The position numbers and the translations under genes were made by a program. A stretch of DNA of 64,000 nt from Coniochaeta sp. PMI_546 (Eukaryota > Ascomycota > Sordariomycetes > Coniochaetales > Coniochaetaceae): assembly GCA_021432605.1 (NCBI GenBank), contig MU271143.1, forward strand, positions 3,047,277 through 3,111,276, given 5' to 3'. The notes beneath the pieces are model-generated. The model was not told where the DNA came from, did not search any database, and saw nothing but the letters and a program-made list of their open reading frames with translations. Below are positions 12,369 to 24,190 of the stretch, one piece after another; the stretch's first letter is position 1, and every line of letters starts with the position of its first letter.

Positions 12369-15300
12369 TATAACGAATTAATACTCTTGAATACTAACCG
12401 ATACTTAGGGTCTATTAACAATTAGTTAGGTACGTACGGTAAGTTATAGTAAGATCGTATCTAACCAAAAGGTAAACTATTACTTTAAGAAGGGGTAGGT
12501 AATTAAACGTAGAGAATTATATATTAATCGTTATAAAAGCAACTCGTAATTACCTAATAATAAGGATTGTTTAAATATAAGATATTCCTTCGTAGATCAT
12601 TTCTCTCGTAGTAATCCTTTTTACTATAATTAGTAATCTAAGGCAAACTAACTTACCGTAATCCAAGTAATCCTTTATAATAACTTATTACCTTATATAC
12701 CTAGTCGCCTAGTAATCCCCTTATGATTAGATAACCGTTACCCCGTAATAGTTATTCCGTTCCGCGTCCCGTTAGTCTAATAGGTACGGTTCGTAATACG
12801 ATATTCTTTTTCCAAGTCTTCGTCCCGAAGGCTAGGGTAAATTACAAAATAACGTTAGCGTTTACGTTAAAGTAAGTCACTAATCTTTCTCCTTTATTGT
12901 TTCCCGTAATATTAATATAATATCTGGTCGCGTAGAAAAATCCTCTAAGGAAAAATCAAAGAAAACTAAATAACGTTATCGTCTAACCGTTATAATCGAC
13001 GAGTTAGATTTTGAAATCATACCTTATTTATTTTGCTATTCTCGAAGGATAAAGTATAGAATGTTAAAAGGTATAATACGGTATAGCGAATATATTCGTC
13101 GCGGTCGATCTTACGACGGCTTAGGGGTTTCGGTTTCTTCCCGTAAATCTAATAGTTTAAAGAGAACTTTGTTATATACTAAGTAGTTTCGCGTATTATT
13201 TAGGAATCTTGTTACCTAGACCGGGAAGAGTCCGACGTTAAAAGTCTTTTTCGCGAACGTCGCGAATAACTCTTCTAAACGTAACGAGAGTTAGATAAGT
13301 CTTTATTACGTTTCGAACGTCTTCGATAACAAAAACATTCGTTAGTATCCCGAAAAGCCTTTATAGTTTCCTAAGGTCTATAGAATCTTGACGATCTAGA
13401 CGAAATAGATCGTTAGAAGTCCGACGCGGTAATTAACGTATAGTCTTTTAATGTTTTTAGCGTAGTTAACTAAAACGCCGTTTTTGGTAATAGTTCGTTA
13501 GAGACGGACTAGGGTATTACTAGTAATACTATTTACGTAATTGTTAACAGTTCGTCAGGTTCTTAGCTAGTTCCTATATATTTTCCGAGTCGTTATAGCC
13601 TTTCTATTTGATTAAGTATTCTATCTAGTATCCCTTCTTCCTAGAATCGAAGATTGTTTCGATTTCGTATTCTAGTTCTATAGATTCTATTTCGACTAAT
13701 TCCTAAAATTTGGTATTAGCCGTTACTAATTCTAATAGTAATACGTAAAATACCGGATGAATTTTTATTATCTTTGGTAGGCGAAGTTTGTAATTGGTAT
13801 CCGATACCATTTCTTTAATTTCGAAAGGTCCAAGTTTTTTATAATCTAACTTATCGCTTAGTCGTTTAATCTTAATATTTTTCTTAAGTAAATAGACTTT
13901 ATCTTTCTTTTTAAAGGTTAGTCCTTTTAACTTTCTTTCGTTATAGTATCTTACTATTATTTCTTTTACGAGTTCCAAGTTCTTCCGTAACTTATTATAT
14001 AATTCTTTAAGTTCTTTAACTATTACGAAGGCTTTGGGTATTTCCCGAGATTAGTAAGGTATTTGATCAATCTCTAGTTTAAAACCGTAGTTTATAAAAA
14101 AGGGTAAGCATCCGATACTATCTTATTTCGCGTTGTTATATACGAACTATACTAAAGGTAAGAGTTCTACCTAGTTATCTTATTCGTAGTTCACGTAATA
14201 TCGTAAGTATTATTCTAGGATCTAGTTTAGTTTTTCGGTTTGTCCGTCTGTTTATAGGTAGTAGGCGGTCGATAAGGAGTACCTTATTCCTAGCCTTATT
14301 ATAAATACTTTCCAAAAGTTGCTAGTAAATATTATTCTTCGGTCGGAGATTATTTCGGCGGGTAGTCCGTAATTACTAACGACGTATTTTAGGAACGTAT
14401 ACGCGAGGTTTTCGGCCGTACTAGCTTCTATATATAGTACAAAGTACTTATACTTGGTTAATCTATCGATAATAACGAAGATATTGTCGTATCGTACTCT
14501 TATTATTAGTTCTTTTGATAGAGGTAGCTTAACGATATAATCGAACGCGATATATCCCTAAGCTTTTTCTAATACCGGTAAAGGTCTTAGTTTTCCGTAC
14601 GGTTTGTACCTTATTACCTTGTTCTAATTATATTCCTAATATTATCCGACGACTTCCGTAATACGTTCCCGGAGTTTGTTGAAATCGTAAGTTCGTTAGA
14701 TTTTCTATATTGTTTTCGCGATTCTTATATATCTATATATTGGGTACGTATGATATTCCTTAATCAAATCTTCCTAGAGAAATTCTAGTACAAGTATCTT
14801 TCTATTCCTTATATTTAGCTAATAAGCTTGATTAGTATCTTTAATCTCGTTTTCCTATTTTCTATTAAGGTAAACGGTAAATAAGACGTTAATCTACCGT
14901 TCTACTTGTTTAAGGTCTCCGTTCGAGTTGATTTTAAGGATTGTTTGGTAGATTGGTAGTTCGTTTTGTTTATAATCCGGTCTTCGGCTTAGCGCGTTTG
15001 TTCGGCCGTTTTCGTTTCCTTTTCGGTAGATAATCCGAAAGTTGAATTCCGATAAGAATTCTACCTATTTGGTCTATCGTTTGTTAAGTTCCTTTATAAT
15101 CGTAAAATACGTTAGATTCTTATAGTCCGTATAGACTTTTGTCTAATATATTATTCCGTTAAGGTACGGTTTCTATTCCTTAAAAACTTTAATGATCGCT
15201 ATTAGTTCCTTATCGTAGATCTAATAGTTAAGTTCTAATCTATTAAGCTTTTTCGAAAAGAATATTATAAGGTATAACCGTCTTTCGGAATCTCGTTATC

Positions 15301-18300
15301 CTATTTGCTTTCCGAGTATATAATCCGATATATCGGTTTCGATTTCGTAAGGTTTTTCGGGGTTTGGGAACGCGGTAACTAGTCGTTTACTAACCGCCTC
15401 TTTGATTTCCTAAAACGCTTTTTCTACCTTCGGGTTTTATTAGAATTCCTTATTTCCTTTCGTTAGGTCCGTAAGGGGAGTAGCTATCCGGCTATATCCT
15501 TTTAAAAACCTTCGGTAGAAGTTGGTAAATCCTAGGAAGTTTCTAACTTCTTTAACGTTCGTAGGTCGTAATTAATCCTTAATTACCGCGATCTTTAACT
15601 TTTATATACGTATCTTTCCTAATTCGATCGTAAATCCTAGGAAGTCCGCTTCCTTAGTATAAAACTTGTATTTCTCCGGATCGATTAGTAGCCGTATTTC
15701 TTAAAGCTTTTATAATACTTGGTAAACGTGTTTTTTATATTCTTTAAACGTCTTTGAGTAAATAAAAATATCGTCGAGGTAGATTATTACGAATATATTA
15801 ATAAACGTTCGTAATACGTAATTGATTATAGTTTAGAAGGTAGCCGGGGCGTTAATAAGCCCAAATAGTATGACGAGGTATTCGAAATGTCCCTTTTACG
15901 TTCGGAACGTTATCTTTTATTCTTCGCTTTCCTTTATTCTGATAAGGTTATACGTTTTTCGTAAATCGAGCGTAATAAACTATTCTATTCTATATAATCG
16001 GTCCTTGATTTCCGAAATTAGTAGAAAGGGATACCGGTTTTTGATAGTAATATTGTTAAGATACCGGTAGTCGATATATAAACGTAGTTTCCCGTTTTTC
16101 TTTAGAACGAATAGGATAGGGTATCTTACTAGTAACGTAAATAGTCGTATATATCCCTTTTGGAATATATCCCGGATATACTCCTTGAATACCTACCTTT
16201 ATAATTCATTTAGGGGGTAGATCTTATAAAATTTAGGTTATTATCCTTCCTCGAAGGGTATTTCGTAATCCTATTCGCTATATTAAGGTAAGGTTTCTTC
16301 TCCTGATTGTTCCTCGAATAGTCGTTTGTACTTCCGGTATTCTTCCGGTATTCTTAATTTTATAACGTATATAGCTTTCTCTTAGATCGGTTTTATCGCG
16401 TTTATAAGTACTTTTTCCGAGTATTTCTAAAAAGTCGGATTTTTCTTCTTATAGTTACCTCGTTATCGTTTAGAATCCTATATCCGGTTATCCTAATATA
16501 GCTAGCTAGTATCTTAATCGATTCGTAGATTTTATTCTCTAAGCTACGTAATACCTAATATTAACTTATATTCCGTAATACGAATAACGTTTAGCGAGAT
16601 CGTCTTCGTTTGACCAAAATAGGTTATCTTAGTAGGCCGTATTTCTTCTCGTACCTATCCGTTATTATATATAACTCGTTCTCCCTTAAAGTTACTAAGT
16701 ATATAGGGGTATTTTAATAACTATGTTCGTAAGTCGAGTTTCTAGATAATTTTTTTGGAGATAAAATTCCCTTGCGTTCTACTATCGATTATCGCGTAGA
16801 ATAAGTAATCTCTTAATATAATTGATATTATCAAATAGTTGTTATTATTTGGCTTTCTAATGATCGCTAAGGATTTGTTAGTTGGATCCGGCTATAATCC
16901 CTTTATAGGCGGTCTTTCTCGTTTTTTAACCTTTGTCGTTATTATTTGGTAAGCTCCCGTTAGGCCCTTTCTAAATCCTTAGTATTATATTCGTAGTTTC
17001 CTAAGTTGAACGGCTCCGTCCTTTAAGAGGTTTCCTTTCTTCGTTACTCTCGTACTTATCGACTATTCCTTAGTATTTGACCGATATACTATATAAGGTT
17101 ATCATTCTTCCTATATCCTTCTAAGATTTTAACGAACTCTTAGTCGGTTATTAGCGTCGTAATCGATTTTTCTTATTTTAGGGAGAGTTCGTCTAATAAC
17201 TCGTTAGTAATCCCCGATTATTACGTTTCTAATAATTTCGTTATCTATTCCTTAAAAAGTTCTTTAAATCCTCGTATCTTTTTAACCTAGTCCTATAACG
17301 TAGGTTGCCGTTCGTACGTCTATTTACTAAATCTTACCTAGGTCGTTATTTTCTATCTAGTAGGGGTCCGGCGTCTTCGTTCTAATAATAAGGTAGCGAG
17401 GAACTTTTCTTCCTCTCGTCTCTTATCTATTATATATTCGTACTATTACGATATTTTATTAGCCCGATACTACTTATATTTGGGTTCTTTATATTTCTAA
17501 AGCAACCTTTCTTTATATACTTCGGGGTATTTGGGATCTTTAATCAATATAACCGCCTTATAATAAATATATTTTCCGACTATTTTCTATAGTTTTAGTT
17601 CTTCCTAACGGTAAGGGTTATAGATAATATCGTCTTTCTATCGTCGCGGAAAAAAGTTGTTCTTAACTTTGGGTACTAAATATTCGAGATATTCGTCGTA
17701 GATATACGACGCCCAATAGATTAAATAGTAATATTCTCCGTCTAGGTTTATATCGTAATAATCGTTACTTCGGTCTTCCGTTTATTTCTAATCTTCCGGG
17801 AATATCCCGATTTTGGAATTTTTAATAGTTTTACCGTAGATAATTATTACGTTATCCCGAATCGCGGGCTAATAACGAATACGTATTAGATCTTTTGGGA
17901 ACGCTAAGGTCTAGTCGTAGTCCCTTTTTTCCGCTTTAAAAGTTACCTTTTTTTCGAAAGAAGAATACTCCCTTTTTAAGGTCCGTAATACGGCCTTTTG
18001 TTAATTTTCGTAGGTTTTTACGATAGTTTCTTTAAGTTCGACTTCTATCGCGTTTGCCTAATATTCGGTTAGCGTATTATCGTTATCGTCCTATAAGGTT
18101 TCCTTTTTAGATATCGTATCGTCGTACGATCCTTATTAAATAATCCCGACGAAATTAATTCGTCCGGTTATAATCTATCGGACCTTTATCCTAATAACGG
18201 TTAGTACGGGGTTTATAGTTTCGTAACCGTTTCGGCCAATAATATTAATTTGCCGGTTCGTAGTTCTTTCTTTTAGTTTTCGGGGTTCTTAGTATTCTCG

Positions 18301-20081
18301 AACGAAATATCTTTTCTTTTAGTAATTGAAATACTTTACGTCTTTCTTATCTTTTTTTTTATATCGTTAGATAACGTCGAACGTTATTAGTCTATTTCGT
18401 TATCCGTAGGAAATATCGTAATTCTAGATCTTTTTTGAAATGTTAGCTTAAACCTTCTTAGTTAGTTACTAAGGAGTCTTTATAACTCCCTTCCTTTCTA
18501 TACGTCGTTTATATAAACGGTTGTCGATTCTTACGGCTATCTCGACGTAAGTAGATAGTTCGTTTGGTCGGTTTTCCTTAACCAATTTATCTTTGACGTC
18601 TTCTTTAAGTCCTTGATAAAACTACGTTATAAGAGGTTTATCTTCCTATTCTAACCTAAAAGAGATTTACCTGAATTATAAGGCGTAGTTCGAAGCTAAC
18701 CCTTTCTATCAGAAGGCTTATAGCTTACGTTTAGCTATCTTTTCCTCGTTTGGGGTACCGAAAGTCTTCTTTAGGGTATCGGCGAAGTTTGAAAAAGATC
18801 CGAAAATCTTATTAGTCTTATCGTTACGATCCGACTTTCCGTTCTTAGAATAATCCCGTAAGGTTGGTTCAAACTAACTAAACGCGTCGCCCTTTAAGAA
18901 GTAGATAACGTAAAGAACCTTACGTTCCTTATCCGGAAAGTCGTATATATTATACCGGAAATAGGCCTTGGACTAGGTAAAGAAACCTTAAAAGGTCCTT
19001 AGACTCCCGTCGTAAGTTTGAGGCGGGGATACCTTAAGACGGTTGCCTCTTTTCCTAGTTTGTTATTCTTAAAGCTATATAAGTATAGTTCGAAGTTGGA
19101 CGATTTCGTTCGTTATAGCTTAAGGCGAGATTCCCTAAAATATAGCCTAAGTTTATAGATTCGAGTTGTTTGCTTTCGGTATTACCGATATTATTACTTA
19201 TAAAATACTATTTAATAGTACGTAGGTAATTAAGTTAAATAGGAACGATTAACGTATAACGAATCAATATTCTTAAATACTAACCGATATTTAGGGTTTA
19301 TTAATAATCAGTTAGGTACGTACGGTAAGTTATAATAAGATCGTATCTAGTTAAAAGGTAGATTATTATTTTAAGAAAAGGTAGGTAATTAAACGTAGAG
19401 AACTATATATTAATCGTTATAAAAGTAACTCGTAACTACCTAGTAATAAGGATTGTTTAAATATAAGATATTCTTTCGTAGATTACTTCTCTCGTAGTAA
19501 TCCTTTTTGCTATAGTTGGTAATCTAGGGCAAACTAGCTTACCGTTGTAACGATCCCAAGACGGGCTAAGGATCAGAAGGTGAGTTCTGTTACTTAGGGT
19601 AAGTAAGTTAAGGTGTAACAAGCAGTCTTCACTCTGGTATCGTTAAGACAAGTGTCTTACTCAAAAGATAACCTCAATTGAATACTTAGATTGATCACTG
19701 GGTGATCAAGAACTATCTGTAGCGGAGTCTAGAGAGACTCCTTCCTATATACTTGTAGAGACTGTGGTGATATGGTCGATAGGAAACTATCACCCATATC
19801 CTGATATGCCTGCTATGAAACTATTCCTTCTATCAGTCACGTGACCCGGGGTCCCTGGCCCATGCAGTGCGATACGCCCTGCATGTCTGTTCCTTATCGA
19901 TTGGCGGGGTTCCCTTCGTAACCGTTGGTCTGTAACAACCGTGATCCAAATAATCCTCTATGGTAGCTTATTACCTTATATACCTAGTCGCCTAGTGATC
20001 CCCTTATGATTGGATAACCGTTACCCCGTAATAGTTGTTCCGTTCCGCGTCCCGTTAGCCTAATAGGTACGGTTCGTGATA
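12369..20081 (-). mobile_element. Family B chromovirus fossil B2, nested in B1
   Basis: Minus-oriented copy inserted in the integrase region of B1. The target duplication CGGTA is at 12364-12368 and 20082-20086. The 3' LTR is 12369-12798 and the 5' LTR is 19255-20081, itself interrupted by a solo A LTR. Without that insert the element is about 7.3 kb, structurally full length. From right to left: gag with zinc knuckle near 18300-18345, reverse transcriptase with LDD box near 15760-15790, RNase H about 15000-15400, integrase about 13700-14900, chromodomain near 13540-13650. A surviving 91-codon open stretch at 13703-13978 is the integrase C-terminus. RIP-inactivated with many breaks. Confidence 0.9.
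19546..19937 (-). repeat. Solo LTR of family A inside B2 LTR
   Basis: A 392-bp family A LTR with TG...CA ends inserted in the 5' LTR of B2. The 5-bp target duplication ACCGT is at 19541-19545 and 19938-19942. It keeps CpA/TpG better than its surroundings. It is the innermost layer of the nest and shows that family A was still mobile after family B had inserted. Confidence 0.92.
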
Positions 20082-23000
20082 CGGTATTAGAGAAAGCTTA
20101 GGGATATATCGCGTTCGACCATATCGTCAAGCTACTTTTATCAAAAGAACTAATAACAAGAATACGATACGATAATATCTTTATTGTTATCGACAAACTG
20201 ACCAAATATAGGTACTTTGTATTATATATAAAAACTAATACGGCCGAAAACCTCGCGTATACGTTCCTAAAACACGTCGTTAATAATTACGGATTACCCG
20301 CCGAAATAATTTCTAACCGAAAAATAACGTTTACTAATAACTTTTAGAAAGCATTTATAACAAAGCTAGGAGTAAAATACTCCTTATCGACCGCCTATTA
20401 CTTATAGATAGATGGACAAACCGAAAGACTAAACTAGATCCTAAAACAATACCTACGATATTACGTAAATTACGAACAAGATAATTAGGTAGAACTCTTA
20501 CCTTTGGTATAGTTCGCGTATAATAACGCGAAATAAGATAATATCGGATACTTACCCTTTTTTATAAACTACGGTTTCGAACTAAAGATTGATCGGATAC
20601 CTTATCAATCTCGGGAAGTTCTTAAAGCCTTCGTAACGGTTAAAGAACTTAAGGAATTATATAATAAGTTACGAAAGAATTTAGAACTCGTAAAAGAGAT
20701 AATAATAAGATACTATAATGAAAGAAGGTTAAAAAGACTAACCTTTAAAAAGAGAGATAAGGTTTACCTATTTAGGAAAAATATCAAAACCAAACGACCA
20801 AACGATAAGTTAGATTACAAAAAACTTGGACCTTTCGAAATTAAGGAAATAGTATCGGATACTAATTATAAACTTCGCTTACCAAAGATAATAAGAATTC
20901 ACCCGGTATTTTATATATTACTATTAGAACCAATAGCGGCTAATACTAAATTCTAAGAATTAGTCGAAATAGAATCTATAGAACCGGAATACGAAGTTGA
21001 AATAATCCTCGATTCTGGGAAAAAGGGATATTAGATAGAATACTTAATCAAATAAAAAGGTTATAAGGACTCGGAGAATATATAGGAACCAACTAAGAAC
21101 CTAACGAACTATTAACAATTACGTAAATAGTATTACTAATAATACCCTAGCCCGTTTCTAACGAACTATTATTAAAAACGGCGTTCTAATCAATTACGCT
21201 AAAAATACTAAAAGATTATACGTCAATTACCGCGTCGGACTCCTAACGATCTACTTCGTCTAGGTCGTTAAAACTCTACAAACCTTAGGAAACTATAAAG
21301 GCCTTTCGGGATACTAACGAACGTTTCTATTACCGAAGATATTCGAGACGTGATAAAGATTTATCTAATTCTCGTTACGTTTAGAAAAGTCGTTCGCGAC
21401 GTTCGCGAAAGAGATTTTTAACGTTAGATTCTTCCCGGTCTAGACGACAAGATTTTTAGATAATACGAGAAACTACTTTTATTAGTATACGACGAAGTTC
21501 TTTTCGAATTATCGGACTTACGAAAGGAAACCGAAACCCCTAAACCGTCGTAAGATCGACCGCGACGAATATATTCGCTATATCGCGTTATACTTTTTAA
21601 CATTTTATACTTTATCCCTCGAGAATAACAAAATAAATAGGGTATGATTTCGAAACCTAATTCGTCGATTATAACGGCTAGACGATAACGTTATTTAGTT
21701 TTTTTTGACTTTTCCTTAGAGGATTTTTCTACGCGATTAGATATTATATTAATATTACGAAAAACAATAAAAAAGGAAGATTAGCAACTTACTTTAACGT
21801 AAACGCTAACGTTATTTTGTAATTTATCCTAACTTTCGGGACGAAGACCTAGAAGAAGGATATCGTATTACGAACCGTACCTATTAGGCTAACGGGACGC
21901 GGAACGGAATAACTATTACGGGGTAACGGTTATCTAATTATAAAGGGATTATTAGGCGACTAGGTATATAAGGTAATAAGCTATTATAAAAGATCACTTG
22001 GATTACGGTAAGCTAGTTCGCCCTAGATTACTAACTATAGTAAAAAGGATTATTACGAGAAAAGTGATCTATAAAAGAACATCTTATATTTAAACGGTCC
22101 TTACCGCTAGGTAGTTACGAATTATTTCTATAACGATTAATATATAATTCTTTACGTTTAATTACCTACCCCTTTTTGAAATAGTAATCTACTTTTTAGC
22201 TAAATACGATCTTACTATAACTTACCGTACGTACCTAACTAATTGTCAATAGACCTTAAGTATCGGTTAGTATTTAAGAATATTAATTCGTTATATAAAG
22301 TTAAACTAACGTAAGAATACGAAATAGAAAAGATCTTTAGGTACAAAAAGAAAGGAAACGTAAATTTCTATTACGTCAAATAGAAGAACTACGACGATTC
22401 GGAAAATACGTAAGAACCGGAAACTTACCTTACGAACTATTAACAGTTATTATAAGAGTTCCGTACTATAATAATATTATTATCCTAAGAATCGAAAGGG
22501 ATAATACTACGTCGCCGTAAATTACGTCTTAGCCTAAAATAAAATCGTCGTCAAAGGAAAAAGACGTAGCGGAAAACGGACGATTCTCGATAACTCTCGT
22601 TACTTCGCGATCGGCTTCCTCCTTTTCGACCCGTTCTAATTCCTTTATATTCGTTATACCTTTACGGACAATACGTATCATTTTCTCAAACTATATTTTC
22701 TTTTGTTTACGAAAACGTTTAATCTTCGCGTCTATAATCCTTCGTTCTTTTTCGAACTTCTCGAAGGCGAGTTCGTATTCGTAAAACTGTTTTCTAATAC
22801 GTTCTAAGTTCCTAATTGAAAATTCCTATACGTTACAATACGATAGTATATTACGGATATAACGAACGTAACGACTAGGATTAGAAAGGGAAACCTTATA
22901 AGTAATAAAGCCCTTCTCCTCGTAATTTGAATACGAAGGTATTTCGATATAGTCGGAATCCAAGAGGACTTAAAGGAATTTGTTCTTACGAACGGTCGAG

Positions 23001-23546
23001 GCTTTCGGCTATTTTATTTGCTTCTATATACCACGGTCAAATATAATAACGATAAAGAAGGGAAAACCTTCGGACGCAACTTATATAGGCTATTAGTACT
23101 ACTTATAAAGAGTATTAGGCCTTAAGGACAATGGCCAGAAGAAAGAAAGGGATAATATTACAAACTTACGGTTACGAAAGGAACCCCGCCAATCGATAAG
23201 GAACAGATATACAAGGCGTATCGTACTATATAGGTCAAGGACCCCGGGTTACGTAACTGATAAGAGGAATAGTTTCATAGCAAACATATCAAGATATAGG
23301 TAATAGTTTCCTATCAACCATATTACCATAGTCTCTACAAATATATAGGAAGGAATCTCTCTAGACTCCGTTATAGATAGTTCTTGATCACCTAATAATC
23401 AATCTAAATATTCAATCGAGGTTATCATTGAATAAGACACTTATCTTAACGATACCAGAATAAAGACTACTTGTTATACCTTAACTTACTTACCCTAAAT
23501 AACAGAACTCACCTTCTGATCCTTAGCCCGTCTTAGGATCGTTATA

Positions 23547-23888
23547 TTAAAGTAAGTAAGTTAAGGTATAATAAGTAGTCTTTACTTTAATATCGCTAAA
23601 ATAAATATCTTATTTAATAATAACCTCGATTGAATATTTAGATTGATTATTAGGTAATTAAGAACTATTTATAACGGAATCTAAAGAGACTCCTTCTTAT
23701 ATACTTATAGGGACTATAGTAATTATAATAATAGTTATAATTATACCGATTATAATCTTTCCCGATCATTACGATTATAATAATCGGTTACGTAATTTAG
23801 GGTCCTCGTTTATATAATACGATAAGCCTTGTATATATATCCTTTATTTACTAACGGGATGCCTTTCGTTACTTATAGGTTTATAACA
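23547..23888 (-). repeat. Truncated solo LTR of family A
   Basis: Minus-oriented family A LTR lacking about its first 50 bp, abutting the end of the A1 3' LTR in inverted orientation. It ends in the usual TAACA-like terminus and is followed by unrelated AT-rich DNA, with no family A internal sequence on either side. Confidence 0.7.
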
Positions 23889-23938
23889 CTTATCTTTAAA
23901 ACTTATTATTTATCTATTAAATAGATATAGTTAAAAAT

Positions 23939-24190
23939 TATAAAAGGAATCCTTAATTAAAGCTAGGTAAGAGAATACGTAATATAGTAATATAATATAG
24001 GCGGATCTAATCTGTTCTAATCTATAAGGCCTTATATTATATAGACTAATTCTTAGAGAGGAGAGAGGAAAGGAACCCTAAGATCGGGGTATCCAAAACT
24101 CCCCTTCTAACTAACTAGAAGCGGGGTTTAGAATCAGGTACGAATTAGGTACGCTTTAATACCGAAACGGCTTAGGCTTAGCGACGTTAT
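23939..24190 (-). repeat. Truncated LTR of family C
   Basis: About 250 bp matching the LTRs of element C (37960-38250 and 45052-45342), in the same orientation. It is cut at about 24186-24190, where the A2 5' LTR begins, so the last 40 or so bases are missing. It is a relic of an earlier family C insertion, solo LTR or otherwise. Confidence 0.8.

Larger units (their letters stand above)
7257..22295 (+). mobile_element. Family B chromovirus fossil B1
   Basis: Plus-oriented Ty3/Gypsy element with 430-bp LTRs at 7257-7686 and 21866-22295. Internal parts in order: gag about 8000-8960 with a zinc knuckle near 8590-8650, reverse transcriptase about 10690-11200 (LDD box near 11155), RNase H about 11580-11960, and integrase to 12363. 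B2 interrupts here; then the integrase rest and GPY/F-like end run from 20087 to about 20960, a chromodomain is near 20985-21125, and the 3' region reaches 21865. The flanking 5-mers (AGAAA left, TAAAG right) do not match and the flanks are not adjacent positions of family A. The 5' LTR start keeps more CpA/TpG than the 3' LTR. Broken by many RIP changes. Confidence 0.82.
3824..23546 (+). mobile_element. Family A chromovirus fossil A1, split by B1
   Basis: Plus-oriented Ty3/Gypsy element. The 5' LTR is 3824-4216 and the 3' LTR is 23156-23546. The left part (4217-7256) holds gag with a zinc-knuckle remnant near 5085-5140, protease, and reverse transcriptase with its YFDD-type box near 7120. 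The right part (22296-23155) starts in the chromodomain (about 22305-22440). The span between is occupied by B1. About 2 kb of pol expected between the two parts, judged from A2, is absent, so the halves may derive from different copies. Heavily RIP-mutated with very many breaks. Confidence 0.75.

Noticed and set aside
13703-13978. 91-codon minus-strand open frame as a host gene
   Set aside because: It is the integrase C-terminal (GPY/F-like) part of B2, surviving by chance within the fossil.
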